Assembly (NCBI GenBank): GCA_050732395.1
Contig: JBOHQX010000078.1
Location: forward strand, 16,500-80,499
Reading direction: 5' to 3'
DNA from: JBIOXB01 sp050732395
GTDB lineage: Bacteria > Zhuqueibacterota > Zhuqueibacteria > Zhuqueibacterales > Zhuqueibacteraceae
Length of the DNA: 64,000 bases
In this document: piece after piece, positions 1-9,786 of the stretch
Layout of the letters: each line of letters starts with the position of its first letter
How positions within the stretch are numbered: position 1 is the first letter of the stretch
Notes under the pieces: generated by a model
Seen by the model: only the letters and a program-made list of their open reading frames with translations
Database searches by the model: none
Told to the model about the DNA's origin: nothing
Made by a program: the position numbers and the translations under genes

Positions 1-6
1 GATATC

Positions 7-1695
7 GTGTCAAGGCCGTATTCCCGCCGTGAGGTTCTCAAAACAATTGGAGTCAGTGCTTTCGCCTCCTCGTCCTGGTGGCATAGCGCGCGCCCCCGCG
101 TGCGTGATTTTGATTTACTGATCATTGGCGGAACTTTATACGATGGCAGTGGCAGCGAAGGCGCGCCTGCGGATCTTGGGATCAAAAACGGCAAGATAGC
201 CGGCATCGGGTTTTTGCAAGACCTTTCTCCGGCGCGTAAAATTGAGGTCAACGGTCTTGCCGTGGCGCCCGGCTTCATCGATTTTCATTCGCACAGCGAC
301 GAGGAGCTGCTGCTCGGTAGTGCAGCACAATCCAAGATCCGTCAAGGCGTCACCACCGAGGTGCTGGGACAGGACGGCGATTCCATGGCGCCGTTGCACC
401 TGGCGATGCACGAGGAGTTGCAGCAGGATTTGCGCGAACGGCTCCAACTCGAGTTGAATTGGAAGGATTTTGCCGGCTATTTTCACCAATTGGAACAACG
501 CGGCCTGCTGTGCAATGCACTCAGCATGGTCGGACAGGGCACGCTGCGCCACTATGCCGTGGGCCTCGATGGTCGCCCGGCGACGGTCGAGGAAATAGCC
601 AAAATGCAAGACCTTGCGCGCGAGGCCTTCGCGCAGGGGGCCTATGGTATTTCTTCCGGCCTGGAATATACCCCTGGAAGTTACGCCAATGCAGAGGAGA
701 TCATCGAAGTATGTCGCGCGATGGAAGGCCACGGCATTTACTCCAGCCACATGCGCAATGAAGACGACACCGTAATCGAAGCCCTCGAGGAGGCGATTCG
801 CATTGCCTCGCGGGCGGAAGTGGCATTGAACGTTTCGCATCTCAAAGCTTCCGGCCGGCGCAATTGGCACAAACTGCCGGCAATGTTCGCGCGGTTGGAT
901 GAAGCGCGCATGGCTGGCATGCAAGTCACCTGTGATCGCTATCCCTATGTCGCTTACAGCACCGGCCTTTCGAGTTTGTTTCCACTGTGGAGCCGCGAAG
1001 GCGGCAATGAAAAATTTGTTACGCGACTGAAAGCACCCGCCCTGCGAGATTCACTCAAAGCGGCCGTCATGAAAGACGTTGAGAAAATCGGCGGTTGGGC
1101 GTCGGTGATGGTATCGAGTTTGTCGAAAAATCCGGACCGCCAGCTTTATGAAGGCAGGAACATGGTGGAGATCGCCGGTGCGGAGAACGCATACGCCAAA
1201 TTAGTGGATTTGATCGTCACCGAAGAAGGAGGCGGGGGCATGGTTGGCTTTGCCATGAGTGCTGAGGAGGCGGCGCAAGTGTTATCCTATCCGCATTGCA
1301 TGATTGCGAGCGACGGCTCGGCTTTGGCGACGGAAGGGATTTTACGCCGCGGGAAGCCTCATCCGCGCTCTTTTGGAACGTTCCCGCGCCTGCTGGGCCA
1401 GTACGTGCGCGAAGATCGTTTGTTGAGTTTACCTGAAGCGGTTCGCAAGATCACGGCCCTGCCGGCAGAGACCCTCGGCCTGCAGGATCGGGGTTATCTC
1501 CGTCCCAATTGTTGGGCCGACGTGGTCGTTTTCGATCCTGCAACGGTGAACGATCGCGCCACCTGGGCCGAACCGCAGCAATATCCCGCCGGCATTGAAT
1601 ACGTCCTGGTCAACGGGGAGATCGTGATCGATCGGCAAAAACTCACGGGCAAGCTGCCGGGGAAGGTGCTACGGGCCCCATGGAAGCGGAGTTGA
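7..1695 (+). CDS. N-acyl-D-amino-acid deacylase (amidohydrolase family), Tat-type leader
   Basis: The 562-residue protein matches the D-aminoacylase branch of the amidohydrolase superfamily, which removes the acyl group from N-acyl-D-amino acids with a metal centre. Visible landmarks are the metal-binding HxH in GFIDFHSHSDEE (His94, His96), the SSGLEYTPGSYA segment, YSSHMRNEDD, LNVSHLKASG and the late SDGSALATEG loop, in family order. The N-terminus carries a twin-arginine-like SRREVLKTIG, so export by Tat is likely. The GTG at position 7 is chosen because it puts the twin arginine at residues 7-8, but the frame is open to the window edge and the ribosome site cannot be seen. The specific D-amino acid substrate is not determined. 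Confidence 0.85.
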   Translation: MSRPYSRREVLKTIGVSAFASSSWWHSARPRVRDFDLLIIGGTLYDGSGSEGAPADLGIKNGKIAGIGFLQDLSPARKIEVNGLAVAPGFIDFHSHSDEELLLGSAAQSKIRQGVTTEVLGQDGDSMAPLHLAMHEELQQDLRERLQLELNWKDFAGYFHQLEQRGLLCNALSMVGQGTLRHYAVGLDGRPATVEEIAKMQDLAREAFAQGAYGISSGLEYTPGSYANAEEIIEVCRAMEGHGIYSSHMRNEDDTVIEALEEAIRIASRAEVALNVSHLKASGRRNWHKLPAMFARLDEARMAGMQVTCDRYPYVAYSTGLSSLFPLWSREGGNEKFVTRLKAPALRDSLKAAVMKDVEKIGGWASVMVSSLSKNPDRQLYEGRNMVEIAGAENAYAKLVDLIVTEEGGGGMVGFAMSAEEAAQVLSYPHCMIASDGSALATEGILRRGKPHPRSFGTFPRLLGQYVREDRLLSLPEAVRKITALPAETLGLQDRGYLRPNCWADVVVFDPATVNDRATWAEPQQYPAGIEYVLVNGEIVIDRQKLTGKLPGKVLRAPWKRS

Positions 1696-1870
1696 ATACG
1701 TTTACCGTGCTGCCTGCCTGTTACAACATTTTCATAACTCGCCGGCCTCCGCGAAAGAGCGAGGATGCTGTTATTGACTTTGAGTTTCTGAATTCATAGA
1801 TTGCTGCCTTTGGTTCGGTGCACGCATCGAATGATTCAACATCGTGGGCGACATGACAAAGGATATTCAG

Positions 1871-2875
1871 ATGCAAAAATTTCTTGTCACCGGAGGCGCG
1901 GGATTTATTGGCAGCAATTTCATCCGCTACGTGCTGCGACAGCGGGACAACGCCAGCGTTATCAACCTCGACAAACTCACCTACGCGGGGAATCTGGAAA
2001 ATTTGCGCGATTTGAAAGGCCATCCGAATTATCGCTTCACCAAAGGCGATATTTGCGACGCGGCATTGGTCGACGAGCTGATGCCCGGTGTCGACACCGT
2101 GGTCAATTTCGCGGCAGAAAGCCACGTCGACCGCTCCATTAGCGGGCCGGATGCTTTCATTCGCACCGATATTTTCGGCACCTTCGTTTTGCTGGAAGCG
2201 GCGCGCCGCCACGGCGTGAATAAGTTCATCCAGATTTCGACCGATGAAGTATACGGCAGCACGGAAGGCCGCAGCTTCAAAGAGACCGATGCGTTGATGC
2301 CTTCGAGCCCTTATTCCGCTTCCAAAGCCGGCGCCGACCGGCTGGCGTACTCTTATTTCGTCACCTATGGCGTGCCGGTGGTGCTGACACGCTGCTCGAA
2401 CAACTTCGGGCCCTATCAATATCCCGAAAAACTCATCCCATTGTTCGTGACCAACGCGCTTCAGAATCACTCCTTGCCGATTTACGGCGACGGCAAGAAC
2501 GTGCGCGATTGGATTCACGTCGACGATCATTGTGATGCAATTCTGTTTCTGCTCGAGCGCGGCCGCAACGGCGAAGTGTACAATATTGGCGGCGGCAACG
2601 AGCGCACGAACCTCGACATCACGGATTTCATCCTCTCGTATTTAAAGAAGCCGCACAGCCTCAAGGCCTTCGTCCAGGACCGCCTCGGCCACGACCGCCG
2701 TTATTCATTGGATAGCGGCAAAATCGCGGCGCTGGGATGGCAACCGAAGCATCCGCTCGAGCCGGCGCTGGCCAGCACGATCGAATGGTACGCGGAAAAT
2801 CGCTGGTGGTGGGAAAAACTGAAGAGCGGAGAGTATTTGGAGTACTATAAAAATCATTACGGGCGAGTGTTGTAA
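1871..2875 (+). CDS. rfbB: dTDP-glucose 4,6-dehydratase
   Basis: The product converts dTDP-glucose to dTDP-4-keto-6-deoxyglucose, an early step to rhamnose and other deoxysugars. It is a 334-residue extended short-chain dehydrogenase: the Rossmann GGAGFIGSNF motif is at the N-terminus, the DEVYG active-site segment lies in the middle, and the catalytic YSASK has Tyr148 and Lys152. The ATG at 1871 is chosen because AAAGGA sits 7 bases upstream; in-frame GTG and ATG at 1844 and 1853 are possible but add a tail outside the family. rfbA, rfbC and rfbD are not adjacent. It lies upstream of a UDP-sugar dehydrogenase and a sugar-phosphotransferase, so a polysaccharide role fits. Confidence 0.92.
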   Translation: MQKFLVTGGAGFIGSNFIRYVLRQRDNASVINLDKLTYAGNLENLRDLKGHPNYRFTKGDICDAALVDELMPGVDTVVNFAAESHVDRSISGPDAFIRTDIFGTFVLLEAARRHGVNKFIQISTDEVYGSTEGRSFKETDALMPSSPYSASKAGADRLAYSYFVTYGVPVVLTRCSNNFGPYQYPEKLIPLFVTNALQNHSLPIYGDGKNVRDWIHVDDHCDAILFLLERGRNGEVYNIGGGNERTNLDITDFILSYLKKPHSLKAFVQDRLGHDRRYSLDSGKIAALGWQPKHPLEPALASTIEWYAENRWWWEKLKSGEYLEYYKNHYGRVL

Positions 2876-2945
2876 CACTTGTCGCGTCTTCCCTGGTGGG
2901 AATCGTTACTGAGGATCTCGGTTTGTTAAGGAAGGAATACTGTTT

Positions 2946-4304
2946 ATGACGCTGGCGCAGAAAATTGAAGACAATTCCGCGAAAATATGTGTCATTGGTC
3001 TCGGCTATGTCGGGCTGCCGTTGGCAGTGGAATATGCCGGCGCCGGATTTGACGTGTTGGGGATCGATGTGGATGCACGCAAGATTGCGAAGCTCAATAA
3101 AGGCGGGAACTATATCGATGACGTTGACGGCGCCAAGGTCAAAGCGTTGGTTAAGGCCGGAAAGCTGGCCGCAGTCAGCGATTACCAGACCATCGGTAAG
3201 CAAGACGTTATCTTTATTTGCGTGCCCACGCCGTTCACCGAGAACAAGGAACCGGACGTTTCATACATCGTCGATGCGGCCAGGGGAATTGCTTCGGGTT
3301 TGCGCCGCGATCAATTGATTATTTTGAAATCCACGACGTATCCCGAAACCACTGAAAAAGTCGTGCAGCCGATTCTCGAAGAGAAAAAATTGGAAGCCGG
3401 AAGAGATTTTCATCTGGCGTTTTCGCCGGAACGCATCGATCCCGGAAACAAGAAGTTCACCACCGCCACCACGCCGGTCGTGGTCGGGGGCGTGACAAAA
3501 AAGTGCACGAAATTGGCGGGCGCCATTTCACGCAAAATCGTGGCGCAGGTCAGCGAGCTTTCCAATCCTAAAGCCGCGGAAATGACCAAGCTGCTCGAGA
3601 ATATTTTTCGCTCGGTGAATATCGCGCTGGTAAACGAATTGGCGCAGCTTTGCGATCGTATGGAAGGCGTGGATATTTGGGAAGTGGTGGATGCGGCGGC
3701 GACCAAGCCGTTCGGCTTCATGCCCTTCCGACCCGGCCCCGGCATCGGCGGGCACTGCATTCTCGTCGATCCGTACTACCTGAGCTGGAAGGCCCGCGCT
3801 TACGATTTCCACACGAGCTTCATCGAATTGGCGGCGCAGACGAATGAAAATATGCCCTATTACGTTGTGGATTTAATTATTCGCTCGTTGTCCAATCACG
3901 GTGTGGCAATTCGCGACGCAAAAATTCTCGTGCTGGGTGCAGCCTTCAAGAAGAACGTCGATGACGTGCGCAATTCGCCCGCCATTAAAATCATGGAGCT
4001 CTTGTATAATCGCGGCGGTCGCAAAATGGAGTACAACGATCCGTGGGTGCCGTCATTGCACGTGAACGGAAAAATTTACCGGTCGCGCAAGCTCACGCCC
4101 CAGCTTTTGCAAAATTCGGATTGTGTAGTGATCGCGACCGATCACGATGCCTATGATTATGACGAGATCAGCCGCCGTGCCAGATTGGTGGTGGACACCC
4201 GCAATGCCACCAAAGGCATCAGAAACGGCAAACACAAAGTCGTCAAGCTGGGCTGTGGCAACAACGCGATTGCCGCCAACCTCAAGCATCAAGAGGAACA
4301 TTGA
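2946..4304 (+). CDS. nucleotide-sugar 6-dehydrogenase (UDP-GlcNAc/UDP-glucose dehydrogenase family)
   Basis: The 452-residue protein is an NAD-dependent UDP-sugar 6-dehydrogenase that oxidises the C6 hydroxyl of a UDP-hexose to a carboxylate. The N-terminal NAD domain has VIGLGYVGLPLA; the catalytic cysteine is Cys271 in GPGIGGHCILVDPYY; the C-terminal UDP-binding domain follows (VLGAAFKKNVDDVRNSPA). The GFMPFRPGPGIGGHC context and length fit the WecC/WbpA/TviB group (UDP-N-acetylhexosamine substrates) better than plain UDP-glucose dehydrogenases, but the substrate is inferred. An AAGGAA site lies upstream of the ATG. It sits between rfbB and the sugar-phosphotransferase fusion and probably supplies an acidic sugar to the same glycan. 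Confidence 0.88.
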   Translation: MTLAQKIEDNSAKICVIGLGYVGLPLAVEYAGAGFDVLGIDVDARKIAKLNKGGNYIDDVDGAKVKALVKAGKLAAVSDYQTIGKQDVIFICVPTPFTENKEPDVSYIVDAARGIASGLRRDQLIILKSTTYPETTEKVVQPILEEKKLEAGRDFHLAFSPERIDPGNKKFTTATTPVVVGGVTKKCTKLAGAISRKIVAQVSELSNPKAAEMTKLLENIFRSVNIALVNELAQLCDRMEGVDIWEVVDAAATKPFGFMPFRPGPGIGGHCILVDPYYLSWKARAYDFHTSFIELAAQTNENMPYYVVDLIIRSLSNHGVAIRDAKILVLGAAFKKNVDDVRNSPAIKIMELLYNRGGRKMEYNDPWVPSLHVNGKIYRSRKLTPQLLQNSDCVVIATDHDAYDYDEISRRARLVVDTRNATKGIRNGKHKVVKLGCGNNAIAANLKHQEEH

Positions 4305-4399
4305 AACCCATCTCTGCCGGCCTAAAGTGTAAAACGTATCGCTTCGTTTTCTGTAAGTGAAATGATTGCATTTCTCCTGCGTATGGACGCGAGAACCCT

Positions 4400-6826
4400 A
4401 TGACGCTGCCCCGCCGGAGCCCGACCTCTCTTTCTGTCATCTCGCGGCACGATGAGAATACGCCGGTCATTCTCGTCGTGCCCTTGCGTCGCCAGGCCCA
4501 GAATTTTGCGAATTGCCTGGCCTCGATCGGCCGGCAAACTTACCCGCATCATCTCATTCAGATTCAGTTTCTCGACGACCAGTCTTCTCCCCTGACGCGC
4601 AAACTCGTGCGCGAATTCATCAAGACCCATCCACAATTTCAGATCTATCGCCGCTCGGCCAAGAGCGCCGGCCGCCGCAAGCCTGCCGCCGCGGAAGAAT
4701 GGTTGATTCCGATCCATCCGAACGCCGAGCTCGCGAACGATTTTGTCGCGCAAGTCGTGGCGGAAGCCATGAGCAGCGCCTCGGCCTATATCGGCGGCCG
4801 TGTGGTTTATGAGGCGCGGACTTTTTTTTCGCGCGCCGTAGCCGGTTTGCTGGGCTCCTCCTGGACCGTGCCCGTTGCCACGCAAGATTTGCATGTGACC
4901 GCGGCACGCCTTGAGGGTGCCAAGCATGCCGCCGTGCGCCGCACCGCGATGCAACAAGCCGGCGTGCTCGAGCACGAAATGTTGGGCAACGAATACGAAG
5001 TCGCTATGCGCCTGACGCAATGTGGCCATCGTTGCCACTGCTCCCCCAAAATCGTTTCGACCGTGCCCTTGGGCGGTCACGCGTTGGATCTGTTGGGGCA
5101 CGCGCTCTGGCACGGGTATGCCTGGAGCAATCGCTTGAAAAAACAACCCTCGGCGTTTCGCTTGCGTTTTGTTTTGCCGGGCTTGATGACGACGGCGGCC
5201 CTGATACTCGCGCTCAGCATCTCCGCCGGTTTCTTCAGTATTCCGCTGCTGCTGGCGTGGGGGGTGGCGTATGGTTTTTATAATGTATTGGTGTCTTTTA
5301 CGATCGCCGCACAGGGGCGCTGGCAACAGCTTCCTCTGTTTCCTTTTTTGCTCGCTGCCTATCATTCGGCGTTCGGTGTAGGCTCGATTGCCGGGTTGAT
5401 CACGGCAACGCGGTGGGGCTCGGCGATTCCTAAGTGGCTGGAAAAGACCGCCGTGATCATCAGCGACTACGTGGCTATCAACGCGGCGTTCGTCATCTGG
5501 ACCTTCCTGCGCACCGAGCTCGGGCTTTTTTCTTTCACGCGATTCGAGCCCGCCTTCACCATTTCGAACGTGGTTTTCGTTTTCTGGTTTTTGCTGTTTC
5601 TGCTCTCAGGGCTCTATCGCGCGTGGAATGCGGCCTCCCGATTTGATGAAGCGCTGGCGGTCTTTAAAGCCACGGCGCTGGGCGTCCTGCTGATTTTTCT
5701 GATCACGTTCGATCTCGAGCACGATTGGCAAGATCCACTGCCCAAAACCAGAATGCTGTTGCTGAATTATGGCTTGCTCGTGGCCGGCGCCGTGATCACG
5801 GGCCGGATGATGGTCAGAACCATCCAGCGGCACCTGCTGGAAAACGGGTTGGGCGTGCATCGCACCCTGATTGTCGGCTGGGGCCGCAAGGCGCGCGAGC
5901 TCTATTCCGAAGTGAGCAAATATCCGGCGCTCGGTTTTCAAGTGGTGGGATTCGTCGATATCGCCGCGGCCGAGGAGCGCAAGCAGTTTCAGGGCATTCC
6001 GCTGTTGGGACGTTTGCCGCAATTGTCCCAGATCATTCGCAGGCATGAAGTAGAGGAAGTGCTGATCGCCTTGCAACAGCACGATCAGAAGGCGTTGATG
6101 CAAGTCATTACTCAGACCGACGGCCTGCCGGTGCATTTGAAGATCGTGCCGGACTTGTACGGCATCATCACCGGCCAGGCACGCACGAATCAGATTTACG
6201 GCTTCCCGCTCATCGAGATTTTGCCGCAATACATGCCCACCTGGGAACGCGTCACCAAGCGGATGATCGATATCGTGGTCTCGAGCACGATTTTGATGCT
6301 GGGATTGCCGATTTGGATTCTGCTCGCCCTCGCCATCCGGTTGGAATCACCCGGCCCGGTTTTTTACCGTCAGGAGCGCATGGGAAAGGATGGCCGGCTT
6401 TTCAGCGTCATCAAGTTTCGCTCGATGGTGGCGAACGCAGAAAAGCTCACCGGACCGAAATGGGCGGATAAGGACGATCCCCGCATTACGTCCGTGGGCA
6501 GATTCATTCGTAAGTGGCGGCTCGACGAGATTCCGCAGTTCATCAACGTTTTGCGCGGCGAGATGAGCATCGTCGGTCCGCGGCCGGAACGGCCTTTTTT
6601 CGTTGAAAGACTCCGCAAGGAATACCCGCTTTATGCCCGGCGCTTGCGCGTGCAACCGGGCATCACCGGATGGGCGCAGGTGAAAGGCGAATACGACACC
6701 ACCATCGAGAATGTCAAGCAAAAGCTGCAATACGATTTGTTTTATTTGGAGAATATGTCGCTCAAAATGGATTTGAAGATCATTTTGCACACGGTGTATG
6801 TGATGCTGGCGGGGAGGGGGCAGTGA
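4400..6826 (+). CDS. fusion: GT2 glycosyltransferase + polyprenyl-phosphate sugar phosphotransferase
   Basis: This 808-residue protein joins two enzymes. Residues 1 to about 330 resemble an ExoA-like family 2 glycosyltransferase: an Asp pair in IQFLDDQSSP, then hydrophobic helices near 255-330. Residues about 350-808 are a WcaJ/WbaP-type initiating transferase: membrane helices, a nucleotide-binding-like middle domain (LIVGWGRKARELY), and the C-terminal bacterial sugar transferase domain with PVFYRQERMGKDGR, KFRSM, KWRLDEIPQFINVLRGEMS and VGPRPERP. The second half would start glycan synthesis by moving a sugar phosphate onto undecaprenyl phosphate; the first would add a later sugar. The family usually encodes these as separate genes. 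It follows the two nucleotide-sugar genes and ends at a strong terminator. Confidence 0.87.
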   Translation: MTLPRRSPTSLSVISRHDENTPVILVVPLRRQAQNFANCLASIGRQTYPHHLIQIQFLDDQSSPLTRKLVREFIKTHPQFQIYRRSAKSAGRRKPAAAEEWLIPIHPNAELANDFVAQVVAEAMSSASAYIGGRVVYEARTFFSRAVAGLLGSSWTVPVATQDLHVTAARLEGAKHAAVRRTAMQQAGVLEHEMLGNEYEVAMRLTQCGHRCHCSPKIVSTVPLGGHALDLLGHALWHGYAWSNRLKKQPSAFRLRFVLPGLMTTAALILALSISAGFFSIPLLLAWGVAYGFYNVLVSFTIAAQGRWQQLPLFPFLLAAYHSAFGVGSIAGLITATRWGSAIPKWLEKTAVIISDYVAINAAFVIWTFLRTELGLFSFTRFEPAFTISNVVFVFWFLLFLLSGLYRAWNAASRFDEALAVFKATALGVLLIFLITFDLEHDWQDPLPKTRMLLLNYGLLVAGAVITGRMMVRTIQRHLLENGLGVHRTLIVGWGRKARELYSEVSKYPALGFQVVGFVDIAAAEERKQFQGIPLLGRLPQLSQIIRRHEVEEVLIALQQHDQKALMQVITQTDGLPVHLKIVPDLYGIITGQARTNQIYGFPLIEILPQYMPTWERVTKRMIDIVVSSTILMLGLPIWILLALAIRLESPGPVFYRQERMGKDGRLFSVIKFRSMVANAEKLTGPKWADKDDPRITSVGRFIRKWRLDEIPQFINVLRGEMSIVGPRPERPFFVERLRKEYPLYARRLRVQPGITGWAQVKGEYDTTIENVKQKLQYDLFYLENMSLKMDLKIILHTVYVMLAGRGQ

Positions 6827-6949
6827 GGGAAGGTTGCTCTTGATCTGTAACTGTTGCGCTGAATTCCGATTGTCGATTTGCGATTGCCGATCTGCGATCG
6901 TAAATCATAAAGCGCCGTGTTTGTTGTGGCCTTTACCGTTATCTGAAAA

Positions 6950-6991
6950 CAAAGGCGATTGAGAGCTTTCCCAATCGCCCTTTGTTTTTTT
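6950..6991. terminator. intrinsic terminator between convergent genes
   Basis: CAAAGGCGATTG (6950-6961) pairs with CAATCGCCCTTTG (6972-6984) with one bulged base and is followed by seven T. A short run of A precedes it, so it can also act on the minus strand. It lies between the plus-strand sugar-transferase fusion and the minus-strand protease gene. Confidence 0.85.
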
Positions 6992-7036
6992 GATTCGAAT
7001 CACGCTTTGTCCTCCGCCTCATACACTAGGCGAGAG

Positions 7037-9283
7037 TTACTTCACATAGAGCAATTTCCGCACCGCCACGAATTGTTCGGCCGCCATTTGATAGAGGTAC
7101 AAGCCCGTGGCCAAAGGCAAGCCCGTGTGATCACGGCCATCCCAGTGCACGCGATGTTCGCCGGCGGGCAGAGGCTCCTCCACCAGCGTGCGCAGCTCGC
7201 GGCCCAGGGTATCAAAGATCTTCACGGTCACCACGTGGTTGGCGGCGTACCCGGGAATGTAAAATGCGATTTCAGTGTTGCCATTGAATGGGTTGGGATA
7301 ATTCGGCAACAATGCGAAACGATCGGGAGTGCCGGCGGCATAGGAAGGCAACGTCACTGCATTGGGTATGCCCGTCAACCAATTCAAAGTGTTCGATAAA
7401 ACTTGCTCGCGTTTGGCAAAGCCGGGTGGTACCCCGTTGACCGCCTCCAGGCCGAAGCCGAAAAACGCGACGCGCGCCGCGGCAACACCGGAAATCGCCT
7501 GGTCGACTCTGACACCGGCAGCGTTATTTCTGGTGGTATCGAAAATGATGCAAACATTCGCGCCCGCTTGCGGCAGCAACAAATCCTGCGACGTTTGATT
7601 GCTCGCGCCGTCGCCGCCGCCCAGCGCGATGTTGCGCAAGCCTTGTCCAATGGGATCGCCGGTCACGCCGTGCGCGATGGGATCGCGAAGATTGCCTCCC
7701 CAGCGCACGCGCAACAGATCGCGGAGGAACAAGCTATCGCTTTGAGACAGATATTCCGCGATATTCTGGCCGGTGAGGAGAAGGCTGCCGCCACGACGCA
7801 GATGGGCGCGCAAGCTGTCGCGCTCGGCCGGCAGGAGCAGATTGGTGGTGCCGTTGCCCGTCCACCAGATCACGGGCTTTTGCGGAAAAAACTTCAGTGC
7901 CGCTGTTGCCGCACCCTGAGTCGCGCCGTTCCAAACGACGTAGCTGAAGTTTATTTTTTCGAGCGCAGTCGTGTAAAAGGTTTCATAGCTCGAGCCGCCG
8001 TCTTTGTCAACCAACAATGCCTGGGCCGCCGCAAGATTGAAGTTCAATACCGTGGGCTGGCCAGCTTCTACGAGCAATTCTTGCGTAGACTCTGCCAGCG
8101 GGAAAGGCAGCTCCGGCACGACGCGAACTTTTTGATAGTTGGTCGTTCTGGGATCGGTAACCGGCACATTGGCGAACTCGAAATTGCCGTTCGTGGTTTG
8201 CACCGACTGCAACACTTCGCCTTCCACGTACAGTTCCACACGTGCGGAAAGGCCTCGCCCCGTTGCGTCATCGCGCACGGTTCCACGAATGCTGCTGGTG
8301 GCAAGCGGGAGCAATTGAAAATCGAAGGACTGTATTCCAGGTGCGGAAAAGCTGACGCTGATTTCGTTGTCTTGATAACCGAAACGCGAGGCTGAAATCG
8401 AGAATTGCGGATCGAGCACCGCTCCGAAATAGCGGCCCATTTGATCCGTACGCAGGGCCGGCACCGCAATGGTGTCCTTTGGAACGCGCGTGCCAAGAAA
8501 TCTAACTTCGGCGTTTGCGACCGGTTGCCCGGCATCGTCAAAAACGGATCCTTCCACTTGCCATTCCGGATATATTTGCGTGATGCCGGCGGCGTCGTCC
8601 GCGTGCAAGACACGTTTGATGGTGCCCTGCGAGACGGCATAAAACATGACGGCCCCCGGGATCACGGGCCCGCAGCCGGAATTTGCCTTTGGAACATCCC
8701 ACCGCCCTCCGGCGTGATCCAGGCCGAGATGATGGCCGAACTCATGCAGTGCGACGCTTTCGATGTCAAAGCTGTTGAGAGTGCTGGGTCCGGCGGTCCA
8801 TTCATAATCTCGAGCGTTGTACACCATGTCTGAATCGATGGCGCGATAGCCAAGCGCGTCGGTCGTGGACATCGTGCGCGAAATCGCCAAGACCATTGAG
8901 CCTGGAACAAAATTAATTCCCTCGACGTCGAAAACCACGATATTGATCGCGTCATTCGCGGAGAAATCCCGATCCGTGAGGCCGGCATCGCTAAATTCAA
9001 AAAACGAAGAGGCGATATTGTTCCACGTCGCCATGGCACGGCGCACGGCATTGGCTGTGGCTTCGCCGGGCGCTTGGGTCGAGCCGGTTCGATTGATGGT
9101 GATCGGAACCGGCAATGTGTTGGGATGCCACCAACGCGGCTGGCCCGAGCAGCAACGGGTCTGTCCGTTCTGCGAACCGGTATTTCGAATAATGCAAAAC
9201 GGATAAATGATGCCGGCTAGAGCAAGAACGATTACGAGCGCCGGCGCGACTATGGAAAGCACTTGTCTGAGGGGGGAGCTCAT
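7037..9283 (-). CDS. secreted matrixin-like metalloprotease with C-terminal FlgD/T9SS-type module
   Basis: The 748-residue protein has an N-terminal hydrophobic export signal (about residues 8-28) and a metzincin catalytic domain: HEFGHHLGLDH with zinc ligands His180, His184, His190, catalytic Glu181 and a Met-turn at Met213. Two carboxypeptidase-regulatory-like beta domains follow (about 242-330 and 335-420), then a domain of uncertain type (about 430-640) holding a glutamine-amidotransferase-like fold signal (GGSLLLTGQNIAEYL). The C-terminus has LPNYPNPFN and ends in a FlgD-like, type IX secretion-like module (TGLYLYQM...RKLLYVK). The start codon overlaps the upstream gene's stop by four bases (ATGA), so the two are translationally coupled. 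The protein substrate is unknown. Confidence 0.85.
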   Translation of the reverse strand: MSSPLRQVLSIVAPALVIVLALAGIIYPFCIIRNTGSQNGQTRCCSGQPRWWHPNTLPVPITINRTGSTQAPGEATANAVRRAMATWNNIASSFFEFSDAGLTDRDFSANDAINIVVFDVEGINFVPGSMVLAISRTMSTTDALGYRAIDSDMVYNARDYEWTAGPSTLNSFDIESVALHEFGHHLGLDHAGGRWDVPKANSGCGPVIPGAVMFYAVSQGTIKRVLHADDAAGITQIYPEWQVEGSVFDDAGQPVANAEVRFLGTRVPKDTIAVPALRTDQMGRYFGAVLDPQFSISASRFGYQDNEISVSFSAPGIQSFDFQLLPLATSSIRGTVRDDATGRGLSARVELYVEGEVLQSVQTTNGNFEFANVPVTDPRTTNYQKVRVVPELPFPLAESTQELLVEAGQPTVLNFNLAAAQALLVDKDGGSSYETFYTTALEKINFSYVVWNGATQGAATAALKFFPQKPVIWWTGNGTTNLLLPAERDSLRAHLRRGGSLLLTGQNIAEYLSQSDSLFLRDLLRVRWGGNLRDPIAHGVTGDPIGQGLRNIALGGGDGASNQTSQDLLLPQAGANVCIIFDTTRNNAAGVRVDQAISGVAAARVAFFGFGLEAVNGVPPGFAKREQVLSNTLNWLTGIPNAVTLPSYAAGTPDRFALLPNYPNPFNGNTEIAFYIPGYAANHVVTVKIFDTLGRELRTLVEEPLPAGEHRVHWDGRDHTGLPLATGLYLYQMAAEQFVAVRKLLYVK

Positions 9284-9786
9284 AAGTACCTCCGCAAGGT
9301 GGCCATGAACTCCTCCACGCGCTGGCCGTGGCCGGCGCCATTACCGGAGAGGACTTCGCCGCGGTTGGCATCGGTTTTGATGGAGTATTTGCCTTCATAC
9401 CAGTCGATCAAATCGTGGTAAGGCGTGCCGGCGTACGGCCCCAACATGAGCAGCACACGCTCGCCCGTTGCAAAACGCGGAGCTCCGGCAACGTGCGATT
9501 CGATATTGCCGGCCTTACCGCCGAGCTGCCGGATGATCAAGATCGAATCTGCGCGCTCGGATTTGATAATGCGTTGCACCCGCAAGGTGGAGTAGGTGTA
9601 AATTTCGCGTCCGAGGTCGTCCCAGGCGCTGTGCTGCTTGATGACCTCGCCCACGACGATTTTCTGCGCACGCTCCACTAGTTCTTTGGTCGTAATCGGG
9701 CGGGACTCTTGAGCTAATAATGAGGCTGCACAAACGAACCCAAGCCAGGGCAACAGCACGAATCCTGGTTTTTTGTGACTATGCAT
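9280..9786 (-). CDS. small secreted protein of unknown function, coupled to the matrixin protease
   Basis: The 168-residue product starts at the ATG at 9786, preceded on the minus strand by AGGGAGA; the frame is open further upstream but without another ribosome site. A signal peptide is clear (hydrophobic residues about 8-25, cleavage near LLAQES). The mature part contains TTKELVERAQKIVVGEV, a beta-rich stretch and RFATGERVLLML. I recognise this as the type of small exported protein often encoded beside matrixins, but it has no assigned function. The four-base overlap with the protease gene suggests the two products act together, for example as partner, chaperone or inhibitor; that is inference only. 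Confidence 0.75.
   Translation of the reverse strand: MHSHKKPGFVLLPWLGFVCAASLLAQESRPITTKELVERAQKIVVGEVIKQHSAWDDLGREIYTYSTLRVQRIIKSERADSILIIRQLGGKAGNIESHVAGAPRFATGERVLLMLGPYAGTPYHDLIDWYEGKYSIKTDANRGEVLSGNGAGHGQRVEEFMATLRRYL

Noticed and set aside
1721..2530. 269-codon open frame on the minus strand
   Set aside because: It lies wholly opposite rfbB and the gap before it, has no family motif, and reflects the codon bias of the real gene.
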